DNA from: Pedosphaera parvula Ellin514
Lineage (GTDB): Bacteria; Verrucomicrobiota; Verrucomicrobiia; Limisphaerales; Pedosphaeraceae
Assembly (NCBI RefSeq): GCF_000172555.1
Contig: NZ_ABOX02000003.1
Coordinates: 1 to 64,000, forward strand
Length of the DNA: 64,000 bases
Reading direction: 5' to 3'
Of this stretch, positions 7,713 through 17,880 are shown piece after piece. Position numbers and translations under genes: made by a program. Numbering within the stretch: the stretch's first letter is position 1; each line of letters begins with the position of its first letter. The notes under the pieces are model-generated. The model did not search any database, had not been told where the DNA came from, and was given only the letters and a program-made list of their open reading frames with translations.

Positions 7713-9134
7713 ATGATCGAACAAACTTGCCAGGATCACGAACATCGGCCTCAAGACTCAATTTTCACCCGGCGCCAGTTTTTGAATCGACTTGGAATGG
7801 GCTTTGGAGCTCTCAGCCTAACCAGCCTTGTAGGAATGGGTATACTGTCTCCACCTGACGCGATTGCAGATTCCTTTTCACCTTACTCGCCAAAAAGCCC
7901 GCCATTTCCTCCCAAAGCGAAGCGTGTCATTCACATCTTCGCCTCAGGTGCGCCGTCTCATCTTGATACCTGGGATCCCAAACCCGCTTTGCAGAAGCTG
8001 GATGAAAAGCCAATGCCTGATGACAAGAACGGCACGGTGTTTGCCTCCCCTTTCAAATTCAAGAAGATGGGCCAAAGTGGAACCGAGGTAAGTGAGGTCT
8101 TTCCCTTGCTTGGCCAACATGTCGATGACATGTGCATCGTCCGCTCGATGTATACGGACATTCCCGATCACATTGCCGCCAGCCTGATGATGAATACAGG
8201 TTCAGTGCGGTTGCCTAAACCGAGTGTCGGTTCGTGGGTAACCTATGGGCTGGGAAGCGAGAATCAGAATCTACCCGCCTTTATCGCACTTTCTCCCGGC
8301 GGAGTTTCTGCTCAAAATCTACGCTCTGCCTTCCTTCCAGGTGCTTATCAGGGCACGTCGGTGAACACTCAATACACATCCATCGACAAGCTGATTGAGA
8401 ATATCAAGAATAAGTACACCTCCCTGCCCGAACAGCGAAAGCAACTCGACCTGCTGCATCAACTCAACGAGGTGCACAGCCAGAATTTGAAAAAGGATGC
8501 GCAGCTGGAAGCTCGCTTGCAGGCATATGAACTGGCTTACCAGATGCAAATGGAAGCATCCGACGCCTTCGATATCAGCAAAGAACCCGCTGATGTACGC
8601 GCCATGTACGGCGATAATACGCAGACCGGCAGACAGATGCTGATAGCACGCCGGTTATTGGAAAAAGGGGTGCGTTTCGTGCAGGTCTGGCATGGCGGCT
8701 GGGATCATCACACCAACTTGGAAACCAACCTAGCGAAGAAGGCCGAAGAATGTGACAAGCCGCTGGCTGCACTACTTACAGATTTGAAGCAACGCGGAAT
8801 GCTGAAAGATACCCTGGTTGTCTGGGGTGGAGAATTCGGACGTTCACCTACCGCCGATGGCAACATTGCCGGAGGCACTCCAGGCCGCACCCATAACAAC
8901 AAAGCCTTCAGCATCTGGATGGCGGGGGGAGGTGTTAAAGGAGGAATGACTTATGGTGCTACTGATGAATTTGGCGCGCGAGCAGTCGAGAACAAGGTCC
9001 ATATTCATGACTTGCACGCCACCATGCTTAAGTTACTTGGCTTCGATCACGAGAAGCTCACTTATCGCTACAATGGACGCGACTTCCGCCTGACGGACGT
9101 TTTCGGAAATGTCGTAAAAGAAATAATAGCCTAG
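7713..9134 (+). CDS. DUF1501 family protein (pair A), Tat-exported
   Basis: A 473-residue protein of the DUF1501 family, which has a sulfatase/alkaline-phosphatase-like fold and is widespread in Planctomycetota and Verrucomicrobiota. A twin-arginine signal (TRRQFLNRLG, residues 19-28) precedes a hydrophobic stretch. Landmarks are GAPSHLDTWDPKP, WHGGWDHH, VVWGGEFGRSPT, IWMAGGGVKGG and the C-terminal DLHATMLKLLGFDHEKL. The putative metal ligands (D, H in DTWD, GWDHH, GEFGR) are kept. The PSD1 gene begins two bases after its stop, so the two form an operon. Such pairs are thought to act in periplasmic or cell-surface breakdown of complex polymers; the substrate is unknown. A paralogue lies at 16160-17574. 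Confidence 0.92.
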   Translation: MIEQTCQDHEHRPQDSIFTRRQFLNRLGMGFGALSLTSLVGMGILSPPDAIADSFSPYSPKSPPFPPKAKRVIHIFASGAPSHLDTWDPKPALQKLDEKPMPDDKNGTVFASPFKFKKMGQSGTEVSEVFPLLGQHVDDMCIVRSMYTDIPDHIAASLMMNTGSVRLPKPSVGSWVTYGLGSENQNLPAFIALSPGGVSAQNLRSAFLPGAYQGTSVNTQYTSIDKLIENIKNKYTSLPEQRKQLDLLHQLNEVHSQNLKKDAQLEARLQAYELAYQMQMEASDAFDISKEPADVRAMYGDNTQTGRQMLIARRLLEKGVRFVQVWHGGWDHHTNLETNLAKKAEECDKPLAALLTDLKQRGMLKDTLVVWGGEFGRSPTADGNIAGGTPGRTHNNKAFSIWMAGGGVKGGMTYGATDEFGARAVENKVHIHDLHATMLKLLGFDHEKLTYRYNGRDFRLTDVFGNVVKEIIA

Positions 9135-9136
9135 TT

Positions 9137-12100
9137 GTGTTTGGCAATCTGTTCAACCGGCCTATCTCCTTGAAAAATACCCAGTTCTCCTGGCTGGGCT
9201 CAGCGCTACTTGCCTTGAGTCTCTCTACCTTGTCGCACCTGCAGGCTGCCGAGCAAAAACTCACTGCTGAGCAAACTGAGTTTTTCGAAAAAAAAATCCG
9301 CCCAATTCTGACCGACAACTGTTATAAATGTCACAGCCACGACAGTGAAAAGGTAAAGGGGGGACTGCTATTAGATACGCGTGATGGCTTGCTCAAGGGC
9401 GGCGATACCGGTCCTGCCATTGTAGCCGGAGACCTTGAGAAAAGTCTGCTTATTAAGGCAGTTCGCTATAAAGATAAAGACTTGCAGATGCCGCCCAGCG
9501 ACCAGCAATTGGCAGCCAATCAAATTCAAGATCTGGAAACCTGGGTGAAAATGGGCGCTCCGGACCCACGCACGACGGTCGAGACGAGTCAACACAGTTA
9601 CAAGGTTGACTTTGATAAGGCCAAACAACATTGGTCCTTTCAACCTGTCAGGAAACCTTCGATTCCTGACGCGCAGGACTCCCAGAACTGGGCTCAAACC
9701 CCTATCGACAAGTTCGTGCTGGCAACTCTCTCAACCAAAAATCTTAGTCCATCACAGAAAGCGGATAAAGTTACGCTGCTGCGCCGGGCTACGTTTGATC
9801 TCATAGGGCTTCCCCCCACTCCGAAGGAAGTAGATGAATTTCTTGCGGACGATTCTTCGGATGCTTTCGCCAAGGTTGTCGACCGCCTGCTCGCCTCGCC
9901 CCACTATGGTGAACGTTGGGGGCGTTATTGGCTTGATCTGGCTCATTTCTCCGACACCCGTGGAACTCAAGGCAATAACCGTGATGAACGCTATCCTTAC
10001 GCTTACACCTATCGTGACTACGTGATCCGGGCATTCAACGAAGACCTTCCTTATGATCAATTCCTGATTCAACAAATCGCCGCTGACAAGTTGGATCTTG
10101 GCGAGGACAAACATGCCCTCGCAGCCATGGGTTTTCTTACCTCTGGCAATCGCTTTAATAACCAGATTAATGATATCATCGACGATCGCATCGACATCAT
10201 TGGCAAAAGCACGATGGCTCTAACAGTCACCTGCGCCCGCTGTCACGATCATAAATTCGACCCAATTCCGACAAAGGATTATTACGCGCTGCATGGTGTG
10301 TTTAACAGTTCAACCGAGCCGAAGGAGGAACCACTAATTGAAAAGCCCAGGAACAGTGCTGCCTATCAGGCATTTCAAACCGAATACACCGCGCGCAAAG
10401 CTGCAGCTCAGGAATTCCGTGATGAAATGGGCAAAAAGCTTAAAGCCGAAATGATTGGAAAATCAGGGTCGTATCTGCTGGCTCTCAACGAATATAAACG
10501 CAAGACCAATGATATTTCGCGCGCTGCCTTTCTCGAAAAACGTGGGCTAAACGCCCAACTCGGGGCGGCCTGGGAAAATAGTCTCAAGAACTGGGAAAAG
10601 AGGCACAACCCAATCTTCGCTCCGTGGATTGCCTTCGCGCAGTTGCAACCGGACGAATTCGCATCCAAAGCGAAGGACCTTTCAGCAATGTTTTATACGA
10701 ATAAGGAAAAGGGCAAACCGATCAATCCTTTGATTTCCCGCATGTTCTCAAGCGCTCCGACCTCACTCGGACAGGTTGCGGCCCGTTACAATTCCGTCTT
10801 CAACGATATTGAAGAACGCTGGCAGGAAGTGATGAGCGGCTATGAGGCCAGGAAAAAAAATTCTACCACACCTGCACCCGAACCCAAGGGGTTATCCGAC
10901 ACAGATCAGGAACAAGTGCGCCAGCTCATGTATGCCAACGGCTCCCCCATGCTGCTCGATGATCAACGTTTGAATGCATTCATCAACCGGGAAAACAAAC
11001 TTCGAAACAAACGGGATGAACTGGAAAAAGCCGTAACCGAACTGCTCGTTTCTCATCCAGGCTCCCCTGCCCGTGCTTCCGTCCTGGAGGATACAGAAAA
11101 ACCAAAGGACTCCGTCGTTTTTATCAAAGGAAATCCGGGCAATCGTGGTCCACAAGTTCAAAGGCATTTCCTTACGATTCTTTCCGGTGATGATTGTCCT
11201 CCCTTCCGCGATGGCAGCGGACGATTGGAACTGGCGAAAGACATAGCTAGTAGGAACAACCCCTTGACGGCTCGGGTAATGGTGAATCGCATTTGGCTGC
11301 ATCACTTTGGCGAGGGATTGGTGCGCACTCCGGATGATTTCGGCACCCGCGGTGATACGCCATCCCATCCAGAACTCCTCGATTATTTGGCTTCGTATTT
11401 CGTGGAAGAGGGATGGTCCATCAAAAAAATGCACCGTTTAATCATGCTTTCGAGTGTGTATCAACAAAGCAGCGATAACAGCCCGCGTTATGATGTGATT
11501 GATCCGGACAACCGATGGCTCTGGCGCCAAAACCGTCGCCGACTGGATTTCGAGTCCTTGCGCGATACCATCCTCGCCATTGGTGGCGATCTTGATCTGA
11601 CCATTGGCGGAAAATCCGTGAAGTTGGATGCGGAGCCATACTCACTTCGGCGCACGATCTATGGTTTTGTAGATCGAAAAAACGTGCCCAACATGTTTCA
11701 AGCCTTCGATTTCGCCAGTCCCGACCTCACCACTGGCAAGCGCGAAACCACAGTTGTTCCCCAACAAGCGTTGTTCATGATGAACAGTCCTCTGGTGATT
11801 GAACAGGCGCGCAACGTAATTCGACGCGTGGATGTAAAATCACAACCCGGCGCCGAAGCACGAGTCAAAACTCTTTATGAACTGATTTATCAGCGCGAAC
11901 CAACAGAAATCGAAACGAGACTCGCCATGGAATACCTGCGTTCCGACGCCACGACCGAATGGCAAACAAACGCCGCTGCCGCGTGGGCCTATGGATACGG
12001 TGAATATGATGCAAGTATGCACCGGACGAAGCTCTTTATTCCGATGACAACTTACGCTGGAAGATCGTGGCAACCTGACAGCAAAAATGCCGACGCCAGA

Positions 12101-12571
12101 TTGAAGGGAATGAACCTCACACCAGATGGTGGCATGCCCGGCAAACTTTTTGCCGTTATCCGCCGCTGGACCTGCCCCAGAGATGGATTCATTTCCATTG
12201 ATGGCATTCTCAATCACCCCGCCAAGGATGGCGATGGCGTACAGGGCCGAATTGTTTCCAGTCGCCTGGGCGAGATTGGAACCTTCGTTGCTTTCAAGAG
12301 CCAGGTGCCTGTCAGACTTCCCCGCTTAAACGTGAAGCGGGGAGATGTAATTGACTTTATAGTGGAATGCCGCGAGAACCCCAGGAATGATGCTTTTAAA
12401 TGGGCGCCAATCATCAAAATGGAACCCACAACGACCATGGCCAAGGACTGTGTCATGGAGTGGAATGCGGCAAAAAATTTTAGCGGTGACATGCAGGCGA
12501 AACATCTAGGCACCTGGGATAAATTTGCCCAGGTTCTGCTGGAAACCAATGAACTCACTTTCATAAATTGA
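9137..12571 (+). CDS. PSD1 / DUF1549 / DUF1553 cytochrome c-like protein (pair A)
   Basis: An 1144-residue exported protein. After a signal peptide (about residues 12-38) comes a planctomycete-type cytochrome c domain with [10 protein letters not shown] (CxxCH, haem ligand). DUF1549 follows (about 160-390) with [13 protein letters not shown] and a second Cxx[14 protein letters not shown] central charged and coiled region links to DUF1553 (about 690-950; [20 protein letters not shown]). Unlike its paralogue at 13708-16146 it then has an extra domain of about 130 residues (around 950-1090), beta-rich, reminiscent of a carbohydrate-binding or NPCBM-like fold. The tail ends [16 protein letters not shown]. 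The start is GTG at 9137, two bases after the DUF1501 stop. It probably binds haem c in the periplasm; the reaction is unknown. Confidence 0.92.
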   Translation: MFGNLFNRPISLKNTQFSWLGSALLALSLSTLSHLQAAEQKLTAEQTEFFEKKIRPILTDNCYKCHSHDSEKVKGGLLLDTRDGLLKGGDTGPAIVAGDLEKSLLIKAVRYKDKDLQMPPSDQQLAANQIQDLETWVKMGAPDPRTTVETSQHSYKVDFDKAKQHWSFQPVRKPSIPDAQDSQNWAQTPIDKFVLATLSTKNLSPSQKADKVTLLRRATFDLIGLPPTPKEVDEFLADDSSDAFAKVVDRLLASPHYGERWGRYWLDLAHFSDTRGTQGNNRDERYPYAYTYRDYVIRAFNEDLPYDQFLIQQIAADKLDLGEDKHALAAMGFLTSGNRFNNQINDIIDDRIDIIGKSTMALTVTCARCHDHKFDPIPTKDYYALHGVFNSSTEPKEEPLIEKPRNSAAYQAFQTEYTARKAAAQEFRDEMGKKLKAEMIGKSGSYLLALNEYKRKTNDISRAAFLEKRGLNAQLGAAWENSLKNWEKRHNPIFAPWIAFAQLQPDEFASKAKDLSAMFYTNKEKGKPINPLISRMFSSAPTSLGQVAARYNSVFNDIEERWQEVMSGYEARKKNSTTPAPEPKGLSDTDQEQVRQLMYANGSPMLLDDQRLNAFINRENKLRNKRDELEKAVTELLVSHPGSPARASVLEDTEKPKDSVVFIKGNPGNRGPQVQRHFLTILSGDDCPPFRDGSGRLELAKDIASRNNPLTARVMVNRIWLHHFGEGLVRTPDDFGTRGDTPSHPELLDYLASYFVEEGWSIKKMHRLIMLSSVYQQSSDNSPRYDVIDPDNRWLWRQNRRRLDFESLRDTILAIGGDLDLTIGGKSVKLDAEPYSLRRTIYGFVDRKNVPNMFQAFDFASPDLTTGKRETTVVPQQALFMMNSPLVIEQARNVIRRVDVKSQPGAEARVKTLYELIYQREPTEIETRLAMEYLRSDATTEWQTNAAAAWAYGYGEYDASMHRTKLFIPMTTYAGRSWQPDSKNADARLKGMNLTPDGGMPGKLFAVIRRWTCPRDGFISIDGILNHPAKDGDGVQGRIVSSRLGEIGTFVAFKSQVPVRLPRLNVKRGDVIDFIVECRENPRNDAFKWAPIIKMEPTTTMAKDCVMEWNAAKNFSGDMQAKHLGTWDKFAQVLLETNELTFIN

Positions 12572-12590
12572 TTGGCCATCGAAATTGGGG

Positions 12591-12700
12591 CGACTGCATG
12601 CCACCCTCTTGCATTTGCTCGGGATTGATCGCGAGCGTTTGAGCTATTGTTTTCCAGGCCGGGATTTTCATCCAACCTCTCTTGCTGGAGAGAAGGTCAC
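12591..12700 (+). pseudogene. Remnant of a third DUF1501 gene (C-terminus only)
   Basis: Just after the PSD1 gene, an open stretch reads [20 protein letters not shown] and then [19 protein letters not shown]. This aligns with the C-terminus of DUF1501 proteins, compare DLHATMLKLLGFDHEKLTYR in the gene at 7713. The remainder of the gene is absent: upstream sequence is the PSD1 stop. PSD1 followed by DUF1501 is the common order in this group, so a third DUF1501 gene was probably lost by deletion. The open frame runs on to 12770 without similarity. Confidence 0.75.
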
Positions 12701-12787
12701 CGATCCCAATCTAATTATTCCCAGCGCATGTAAAAGCCGGGCGTCCGCCAATTTCATCCAGCCGCTTTAAAGTTTCCATTTTTGTTG

Positions 12788-12793
12788 TATAAT
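12788..12793 (+). promoter_or_regulatory. Possible -10 box of the DUF883 gene
   Basis: A perfect TATAAT lies 45 bases before the start codon at 12838. The -35 region 17 bases upstream (CTTTAA) is weak. A ribosome site GAGGAAT lies eight bases before the ATG. Confidence 0.4.
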
Positions 12794-12837
12794 GGAGAAT
12801 GCAGTTGGAGGAATAAACCACTGTTGAGGAATCAAAT

Positions 12838-13146
12838 ATGGAAACCTATTTCAAGAACCTTACCCCTGAGGAAGGTACACCGGCAAAGCTTCTGCAAGAC
12901 TTGCGAGTTTTAAGGGAAGATACTGAGGAATTGTTTCGCGCTGCAGGGGGAAAAATGGCAGCCAAATCCAAGGAAAAATTCATTGCTGCCGTCGACCGAT
13001 TAAGGGAGAACTGCGCTCGCATCCAAGGGAAGGCTGTTGCTGGTGCCAAAACGACCAACCGCGCCATTCAGGACTACCCCTACTCCGCAGTCGGGCTGGC
13101 ACTTGGCCTCGGTTTGTTAGTGGGGGTACTTGCAACCCGAAAATAA
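12838..13146 (+). CDS. DUF883 (ElaB/YqjD-like) membrane-anchored protein
   Basis: A 102-residue protein with the layout of the ElaB/YqjD/DUF883 family: an amphipathic, probably coiled N-terminal half (residues 15-70, e.g. LLQDLRVLREDTEELFRAA) and a single C-terminal membrane segment with the glycine-rich pattern YSAVGLALGLGLLVGVLATR. Family members in enterobacteria anchor ribosomes to the inner membrane in stationary phase or stress; that role is family knowledge and is not shown here. The ATG at 12838 has a good GAGGAAT ribosome site. Confidence 0.85.
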   Translation: METYFKNLTPEEGTPAKLLQDLRVLREDTEELFRAAGGKMAAKSKEKFIAAVDRLRENCARIQGKAVAGAKTTNRAIQDYPYSAVGLALGLGLLVGVLATRK

Positions 13147-13292
13147 GTGACATGTTTAAAACGCACATCAAACTGGAAATCAACTACTTACATTCATATT
13201 TATCTGGCTATACCATAGTTTTTCAGGATGTAACCTGCGTCCGGTTCCCTGCGTCTCATCAGTTGCAGTCTGAACAAATTAAACTAAATCAT

Positions 13293-13574
13293 ATGAAGAA
13301 ATTCGTTTTATTAGCCCTCGGGCTTTTCTGTGCAGCCTCCGTCGCAGTTCATGCTGAAGACGCGAAGCCAAAGCATCACATGACGGATGAGCAGAAAGCG
13401 CTCATGAAGGAAATGGTCGCCAAGTACGACACCAACAAGGATGGCAAGCTCGACAAGGAAGAGCGCGCGAAGATGAGCCAGGAAGACAAGGACAAGCTCG
13501 ATAAGGCTGGCATCGGCAAACACAAGAAGGACAAGGACGGCGAAGAGAAGAAGACCGACTCTGCTGCCAAGTAA
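13293..13574 (+). CDS. Small secreted EF-hand protein
   Basis: A 93-residue protein with a clear signal peptide (MKKFVLLALGLFCAASVAVHA, cleaved after A21 or nearby). One canonical EF-hand calcium loop follows: DTNKDGKLDKEE (about residues 50-61). The rest is very rich in lysine and acidic residues (KDKLDKAGIGKHKKDKDGEEKK) and probably disordered. The frame is open upstream to 13152, but the ATG at 13293 begins the signal peptide and is preferred. A strong terminator follows. Likely a periplasmic calcium-binding protein; partner unknown. Confidence 0.8.
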   Translation: MKKFVLLALGLFCAASVAVHAEDAKPKHHMTDEQKALMKEMVAKYDTNKDGKLDKEERAKMSQEDKDKLDKAGIGKHKKDKDGEEKKTDSAAK

Positions 13575-13599
13575 AAGTTCTGCCTTTTCTCAAATCATA

Positions 13600-13634
13600 A
13601 AAGCTCCGTTGGAATCCAACGGAGCTTTCCTTTT
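13600..13634. terminator. Bidirectional intrinsic terminator
   Basis: Perfect 13-base-pair stem AAAGCTCCGTTGG / CCAACGGAGCTTT with a three-base loop and a T-rich tail (CCTTTTTC). It lies between the convergent EF-hand gene and PSD1 pair B gene, and serves the plus strand clearly and the minus strand possibly. Confidence 0.9.
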
Positions 13635-13707
13635 TCAACTGCTCGATCCAAAAAGTTGTTGTTGCAAATGCAGCTACTGAACCATCTGCGGGAAAGCAAA
13701 GCCGATT

Positions 13708-16146
13708 TCAGTTGATGAACATCGCTTCGTTAGCTTGCAATAAAGCATGAGCATATTTGGCCCATGAGCCAACAGGGCGCAGTTGGGAAGGTGGTATATT
13801 CGCCAGACTCATTGCGGGCCCGGTCTTCTTCTTCCCTCCCCCGCCTTTCTGCTTGCGCTGTTCCTTCACATCTTCACGCAAGGCAGCAACATCCGGTGTT
13901 TCCGCGGGAGGAGAATCATCGAGGAACCGCAAGCCCAATTTGATCTCGATGGCGCTCGGGTCGCGTTGATAAACAATATTGTAAAGCAGTTTGATGCGCT
14001 TCTCATCGTCCCGCAAATTCAGGAAATCTGGAAGGTTCACCACGTTCCGCGCCTGTTCCACCACGAGCGGACTGTTCATCATGAAGAGCGCCTGCTGTGG
14101 AACAATGGTCTCGTAACGTTTGCCCGTTTCAATGTCGGGGTTGGCAAAGTCAAACTGATTGTAAACTTCAGGCAAATTTCTCCGATCAACATAGCCATAA
14201 ACCGTTCGCCGCACAGAGTAAGGTGCCGCACCCAGATTTACTGGACGCCCTCCCATGGTCAAATCAAGCTTGCCTCCGATGTACAGCAGGGAGTCGCGAA
14301 CAGCCTCGAACTCGAGTCGGCGAATGTTCGCCCGCCATAGAAGGTGATTATTGGGATCCTTGATGGCATAACGTGGATTGTTATCGCTACTTTGCTGATA
14401 AACACTTGAGAGCATGATCAATCGATGAAGTTTCTTGATCGACCAGCCATCCTCCATGAACCGGACTGCCAGGTAATCCAGCAACTCAGGGTTGCTGGGC
14501 GGAGCGGATTGATTTCCGAAATCATCCGGAGTTGTCACAAAACCTTCGCCGAAATGATGTAGCCAAACGCGGTTCACCAGCACCCGGGCCGTCAATGGAT
14601 TGTTGGTGGTGATGATTGAAAAAGCGAGTTCCAGACGACCGCTGCCATTCTTGAAAACGGGTCGATTCGGGCCGCCAATAATTTCCAGGAACCTTCTCGG
14701 AACCAAATCTCCCTGATTTTCGGCCTCACCACGAATGAATACGTGCGAATCGCTGGGACGAGCCTTGTCCACCAGGGTCATGGCTCGCACGGGCGCGCCC
14801 GGATGCGTCATTTCCAACTGGGAGATTTCCCGCCTCAGTTGAATCTCCTCCTTTTTGACATCCTTGTTATTCTTCTTACCCTTCCCTTTTTTGCTGGCCT
14901 CAAGCCCCGCCAACTCCTGATTCAGTGTATTGTATTGTTTGGCGAAATCATTGTAGTCGGGCGTGAAATTTATTTTGCTTAACAATGGTTGCTGATCCTC
15001 AGAAGGTTCAACCGAACTCGCAAAAATTCCGTGCAATGAATAATAATCCTTCTGTGGAATGGGGTCGAACTTATGGTCATGACAACGGGCACAAGTTACA
15101 GTCAAGCCCAACGTACCCTTTGTGACTACATCGATTCGGTCGTTGATAATATCGTTGATATTACCGTTAAAACGTTCTCCTAACGTCAGGAATCCCAAGG
15201 CTGCGAGTGAACTCCGATTGGTTCCAAGATCCATTTTGTCAGCAGCAATTTGCTCCAGAACAAATCGGTTGTAGGGCTTGTCCTCGTTAAAAGAACGGAT
15301 TACGTAATCCCGGTACGTCCACGCATAAGGATAACGAAAATCCTCCTTGTTTACTTTTACATCGCCCTTCGTGTCCGAGTAACGCGCCACGTCCAGCCAG
15401 TAACGCCCCCAACGCTCACCGTATTGCGGCGAGGCGAGCAGTCTGTCAACGACCTTGGCAAATGCATCAGGTGAATTATCAGCCAGGAAAGTATCCACTT
15501 CCTTCAACGTGGGCGGTAACCCAATCAGGTCAAATGTCGCCCGCCGAATCAGCGTGCGCTTGTCCGCCACCGGCGATGGCTTCATCCCATTCTCCTCCAA
15601 TTTCGCGGCAATAAATGCATCAACCGGCGTCTTCACCCAATCCTTCCCGGTCACTTCCGGAACAGTGGATTTCTTCACTGCTTTGAATGACCAATGATTG
15701 CGATCAGATTCACCATAGGTCTTCGCCGCAACCGCCGTCAGCACGCGTGGGTCAGGTGCGCCCATTTTTACCCAGTTCACCAAATCGGCAATCTGCTCGT
15801 CCGAAAGTTTCTCGCCTTTTGGTGGCATCTGCAGATCAGGATCAGTATAGCGCACTGCTTTTATTAAAAGGCTCTTCTCGGGATCACCTGATACAATGGC
15901 CGGACCTGTGTCACCACCCTTTAATAAGGTGTCGCGATATTCAACAGACAGCCCACCCTTTAACTTGGTGCTCTCGTGGCTGTGACATTTGTAACAGTTG
16001 TTTGCAAAAATCGGGCGAATCTTGTTCTCGAAAAATTCGAGATCGGCCTTCGAAGATTCCGCTGCCGGCAGGAAAGTGCCAGTCAGACTGCAGCCCAACA
16101 CAACCACTGCAAACAAACTTTTCTTCATCGACTTTAAGATGGTCAT
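13708..16146 (-). CDS. PSD1 / DUF1549 / DUF1553 cytochrome c-like protein (pair B)
   Basis: An 812-residue paralogue of the protein at 9137-12571. The signal peptide is near MKKSLFAVVVLGCSLTGTF, with a cysteine after a hydrophobic run that could be a lipidation site. The cytochrome-like domain has [13 protein letters not shown]1549 has [13 protein letters not shown] and [11 protein letters not shown], and DUF1553 has [20 protein letters not shown]. It lacks the extra beta domain of the pair A protein and ends KYAHALLQANEAMFIN after a lysine/glycine-rich linker. In-frame ATGs exist at 16167, 16146 and 16128; 16146 is chosen because AGG lies seven bases before it. The gene starts 14 bases after the DUF1501 stop region, so the two are co-transcribed. 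Confidence 0.92.
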   Translation of the reverse strand: MTILKSMKKSLFAVVVLGCSLTGTFLPAAESSKADLEFFENKIRPIFANNCYKCHSHESTKLKGGLSVEYRDTLLKGGDTGPAIVSGDPEKSLLIKAVRYTDPDLQMPPKGEKLSDEQIADLVNWVKMGAPDPRVLTAVAAKTYGESDRNHWSFKAVKKSTVPEVTGKDWVKTPVDAFIAAKLEENGMKPSPVADKRTLIRRATFDLIGLPPTLKEVDTFLADNSPDAFAKVVDRLLASPQYGERWGRYWLDVARYSDTKGDVKVNKEDFRYPYAWTYRDYVIRSFNEDKPYNRFVLEQIAADKMDLGTNRSSLAALGFLTLGERFNGNINDIINDRIDVVTKGTLGLTVTCARCHDHKFDPIPQKDYYSLHGIFASSVEPSEDQQPLLSKINFTPDYNDFAKQYNTLNQELAGLEASKKGKGKKNNKDVKKEEIQLRREISQLEMTHPGAPVRAMTLVDKARPSDSHVFIRGEAENQGDLVPRRFLEIIGGPNRPVFKNGSGRLELAFSIITTNNPLTARVLVNRVWLHHFGEGFVTTPDDFGNQSAPPSNPELLDYLAVRFMEDGWSIKKLHRLIMLSSVYQQSSDNNPRYAIKDPNNHLLWRANIRRLEFEAVRDSLLYIGGKLDLTMGGRPVNLGAAPYSVRRTVYGYVDRRNLPEVYNQFDFANPDIETGKRYETIVPQQALFMMNSPLVVEQARNVVNLPDFLNLRDDEKRIKLLYNIVYQRDPSAIEIKLGLRFLDDSPPAETPDVAALREDVKEQRKQKGGGGKKKTGPAMSLANIPPSQLRPVGSWAKYAHALLQANEAMFIN

Positions 16147-16159
16147 GATAACCTGCAGT

Positions 16160-17574
16160 TCAAGCAATAACTCCCTTCACCGCATTCCCGGCGACATCCG
16201 TGAGTCGGAAATCCCGCCCGTTATATCGGTAGGTAAGCTTGGTATGATCGAACCCAAGCAAGGCGAGTATGGTTGCATGCAAATCGTGGATGTGCACTTT
16301 ATTCTCAACTGCGCGCGCGCCAAACTCATCCGTGGCACCGTAGATCGTTCCGCCCTTCACGCCGCCGCCAGCCATCCAGACGCTGAATGCCTTGCTGTTG
16401 TGATCGCGCCCCGGATTATCATTACCATTGCGATCACGCGTCGCTGTGCGTCCAAACTCACCACCCCAAATCACCAGCGTGCTGTCGAGCAATCCCCGTT
16501 GTTTCAAGTCAGCCATAAACGCTCCGAGCGGCTGATCGATCTGGTTTGCCTGCTCAGGCAACCGTTCCTCAATATTATTGTGATGATCCCAACCTCCAGC
16601 CCACACCTGCACGAACCTCACTCCTCGTTCCAACAACCGCCTCGCAATAAGCATCTGCCTGCCTTGCGTCGTATTGCCGTACGCTGCCTTGACCGACTCC
16701 GGCTCCTTGTGCCAGTCGAATGCGTCGCTCGCCGCCGACTGCATTTTGAACGCGATCTCGTAAGCCTGGATCCTCGCCTCCAACTGCGCATCTTTCTGCA
16801 AATTCTGACTGTGCAAATCATTCAACTGATGAATCAAATCCAATTGTCTCCTTTGTTCTTTAAGCGAGATGTATGGATTCTTAATGTTTTGAATCATCTC
16901 CTCCACCGTCGATGCCTGCGTATTCACACTCGTGCCTTGATAGACGCCCGGCAAAAACGCTGCCTGCCAATTCTGCGTTCCACCCGGCGGCAATCCACCG
17001 CCTGGACGCAATGAAATGAACCCCGGCATATTCTGATTCTCCGTCCCCAATCCATAAACCGTCCATGACCCCAGGCATGGCTTCGCCAATCGCAACGACC
17101 CGGTGTTCATCATCACGGTCGCCACTTCATGCGCCGGAATATCCGTATACATCGATCGAATGATCGCCATGTCATCCACATGCTCGCCGATCTTCGGAAA
17201 CACCTCGCTTACCTCAATCCCCGACCTCCCCTTTTTCTCGAACTTAAATGGCGAAGGCATCGCCACTCCTCCCATGCCCGGCAATGATTTGCCCGAATAC
17301 TGTGCCAGCGCGGGCTTCGGATCCCACGTGTCCACTTGCGACGGCGCACCCTGTGCAAAAATGTGCACCACGCGCTTGGCTTTCGCGGGCAATGGCGGAT
17401 TTCTCGGTTCCAACGGCGACCCCAGCACGTTCTCCGCCCGGGCATCCCTGAACATCTCCTGCCCCAGCAATCCCGCCAACCCCAGCGCGCCAAACCCCAT
17501 TCCAAATCGATTCAAAACTGCCGACGCGTAATCGCAAAATCCTCGGGCTTCGCTGTATGCTCGTTAATGTTCAT
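16160..17574 (-). CDS. DUF1501 family protein (pair B), frame broken in the Tat signal
   Basis: Paralogue of the gene at 7713. The intact frame runs from 17515, but its first residues (MNRFGMGFGALG) are the middle of a Tat signal. Upstream in another frame, an ATG at 17572-17574 begins MNINEHTAKPEDFAITRRQF. The join is at AAAA 17514-17517 (TTTT on the coding strand). The paralogue has TTTTT at the same place, and adding one T gives TRRQFLNRFGMGF and a 471-residue protein, against 473 in pair A. All later landmarks are intact (GAPSQVDTWDPKP, WAGGWDHH, IWGGEFGRTAT, DLHATILALLG). Without the base the product could not be exported by Tat. It precedes the PSD1 pair B gene in one operon. Confidence 0.9.
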
Positions 17575-17837
17575 AATCTCATTTCGCTCTAAATAGTTAA
17601 AATCGAAATCGCGCTTTATTCCTCAGACGTAATCCGGGCTCCCCGGGTTTCACCAAATCCAATTTCTTTTTCCGATCACACGTCATCTCACCACACCCAA
17701 GCGCAGGTTTCGAGCCAATTCTCAATCCTGGCGCACTCCGCATCCTCCGGAAGCGGCCAAACCCCAGATTTCCAACCAGCTTTTTCATATTTCTGAACCC
17801 GATACCAAATCCAAGCTCTTTAAAAAAATAATTATCC

Positions 17838-17877
17838 CGTTAACTGCCGTTAGCTCCAGTTAACTCGTGTTAACTCA
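17838..17877 (-). repeat. 10-bp-period GGAGTTAACG repeat, second array
   Basis: On the minus strand four consecutive decamers read TGAGTTAACA, CGAGTTAACT, GGAGCTAACG, GCAGTTAACG, then GGA. The unit and the 10-base period are those of the array at 1-35. It lies about 260 bases upstream of the DUF1501 pair B start codon, on the same strand. Confidence 0.65.
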
Positions 17878-17880
17878 GGC

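Noticed and set aside
15998-17014. 338-codon plus-strand frame antisense to PSD1 and DUF1501 pair B
   Set aside because: Overlaps two clear genes on the other strand and has no recognisable motif.
17597-17788. 63-codon minus-strand frame upstream of the DUF1501 pair B gene
   Set aside because: It has an ATG and ends close to the DUF1501 start, but shows no domain, no ribosome site and an Arg/Gly/Lys-rich composition typical of chance frames in GC-rich DNA.
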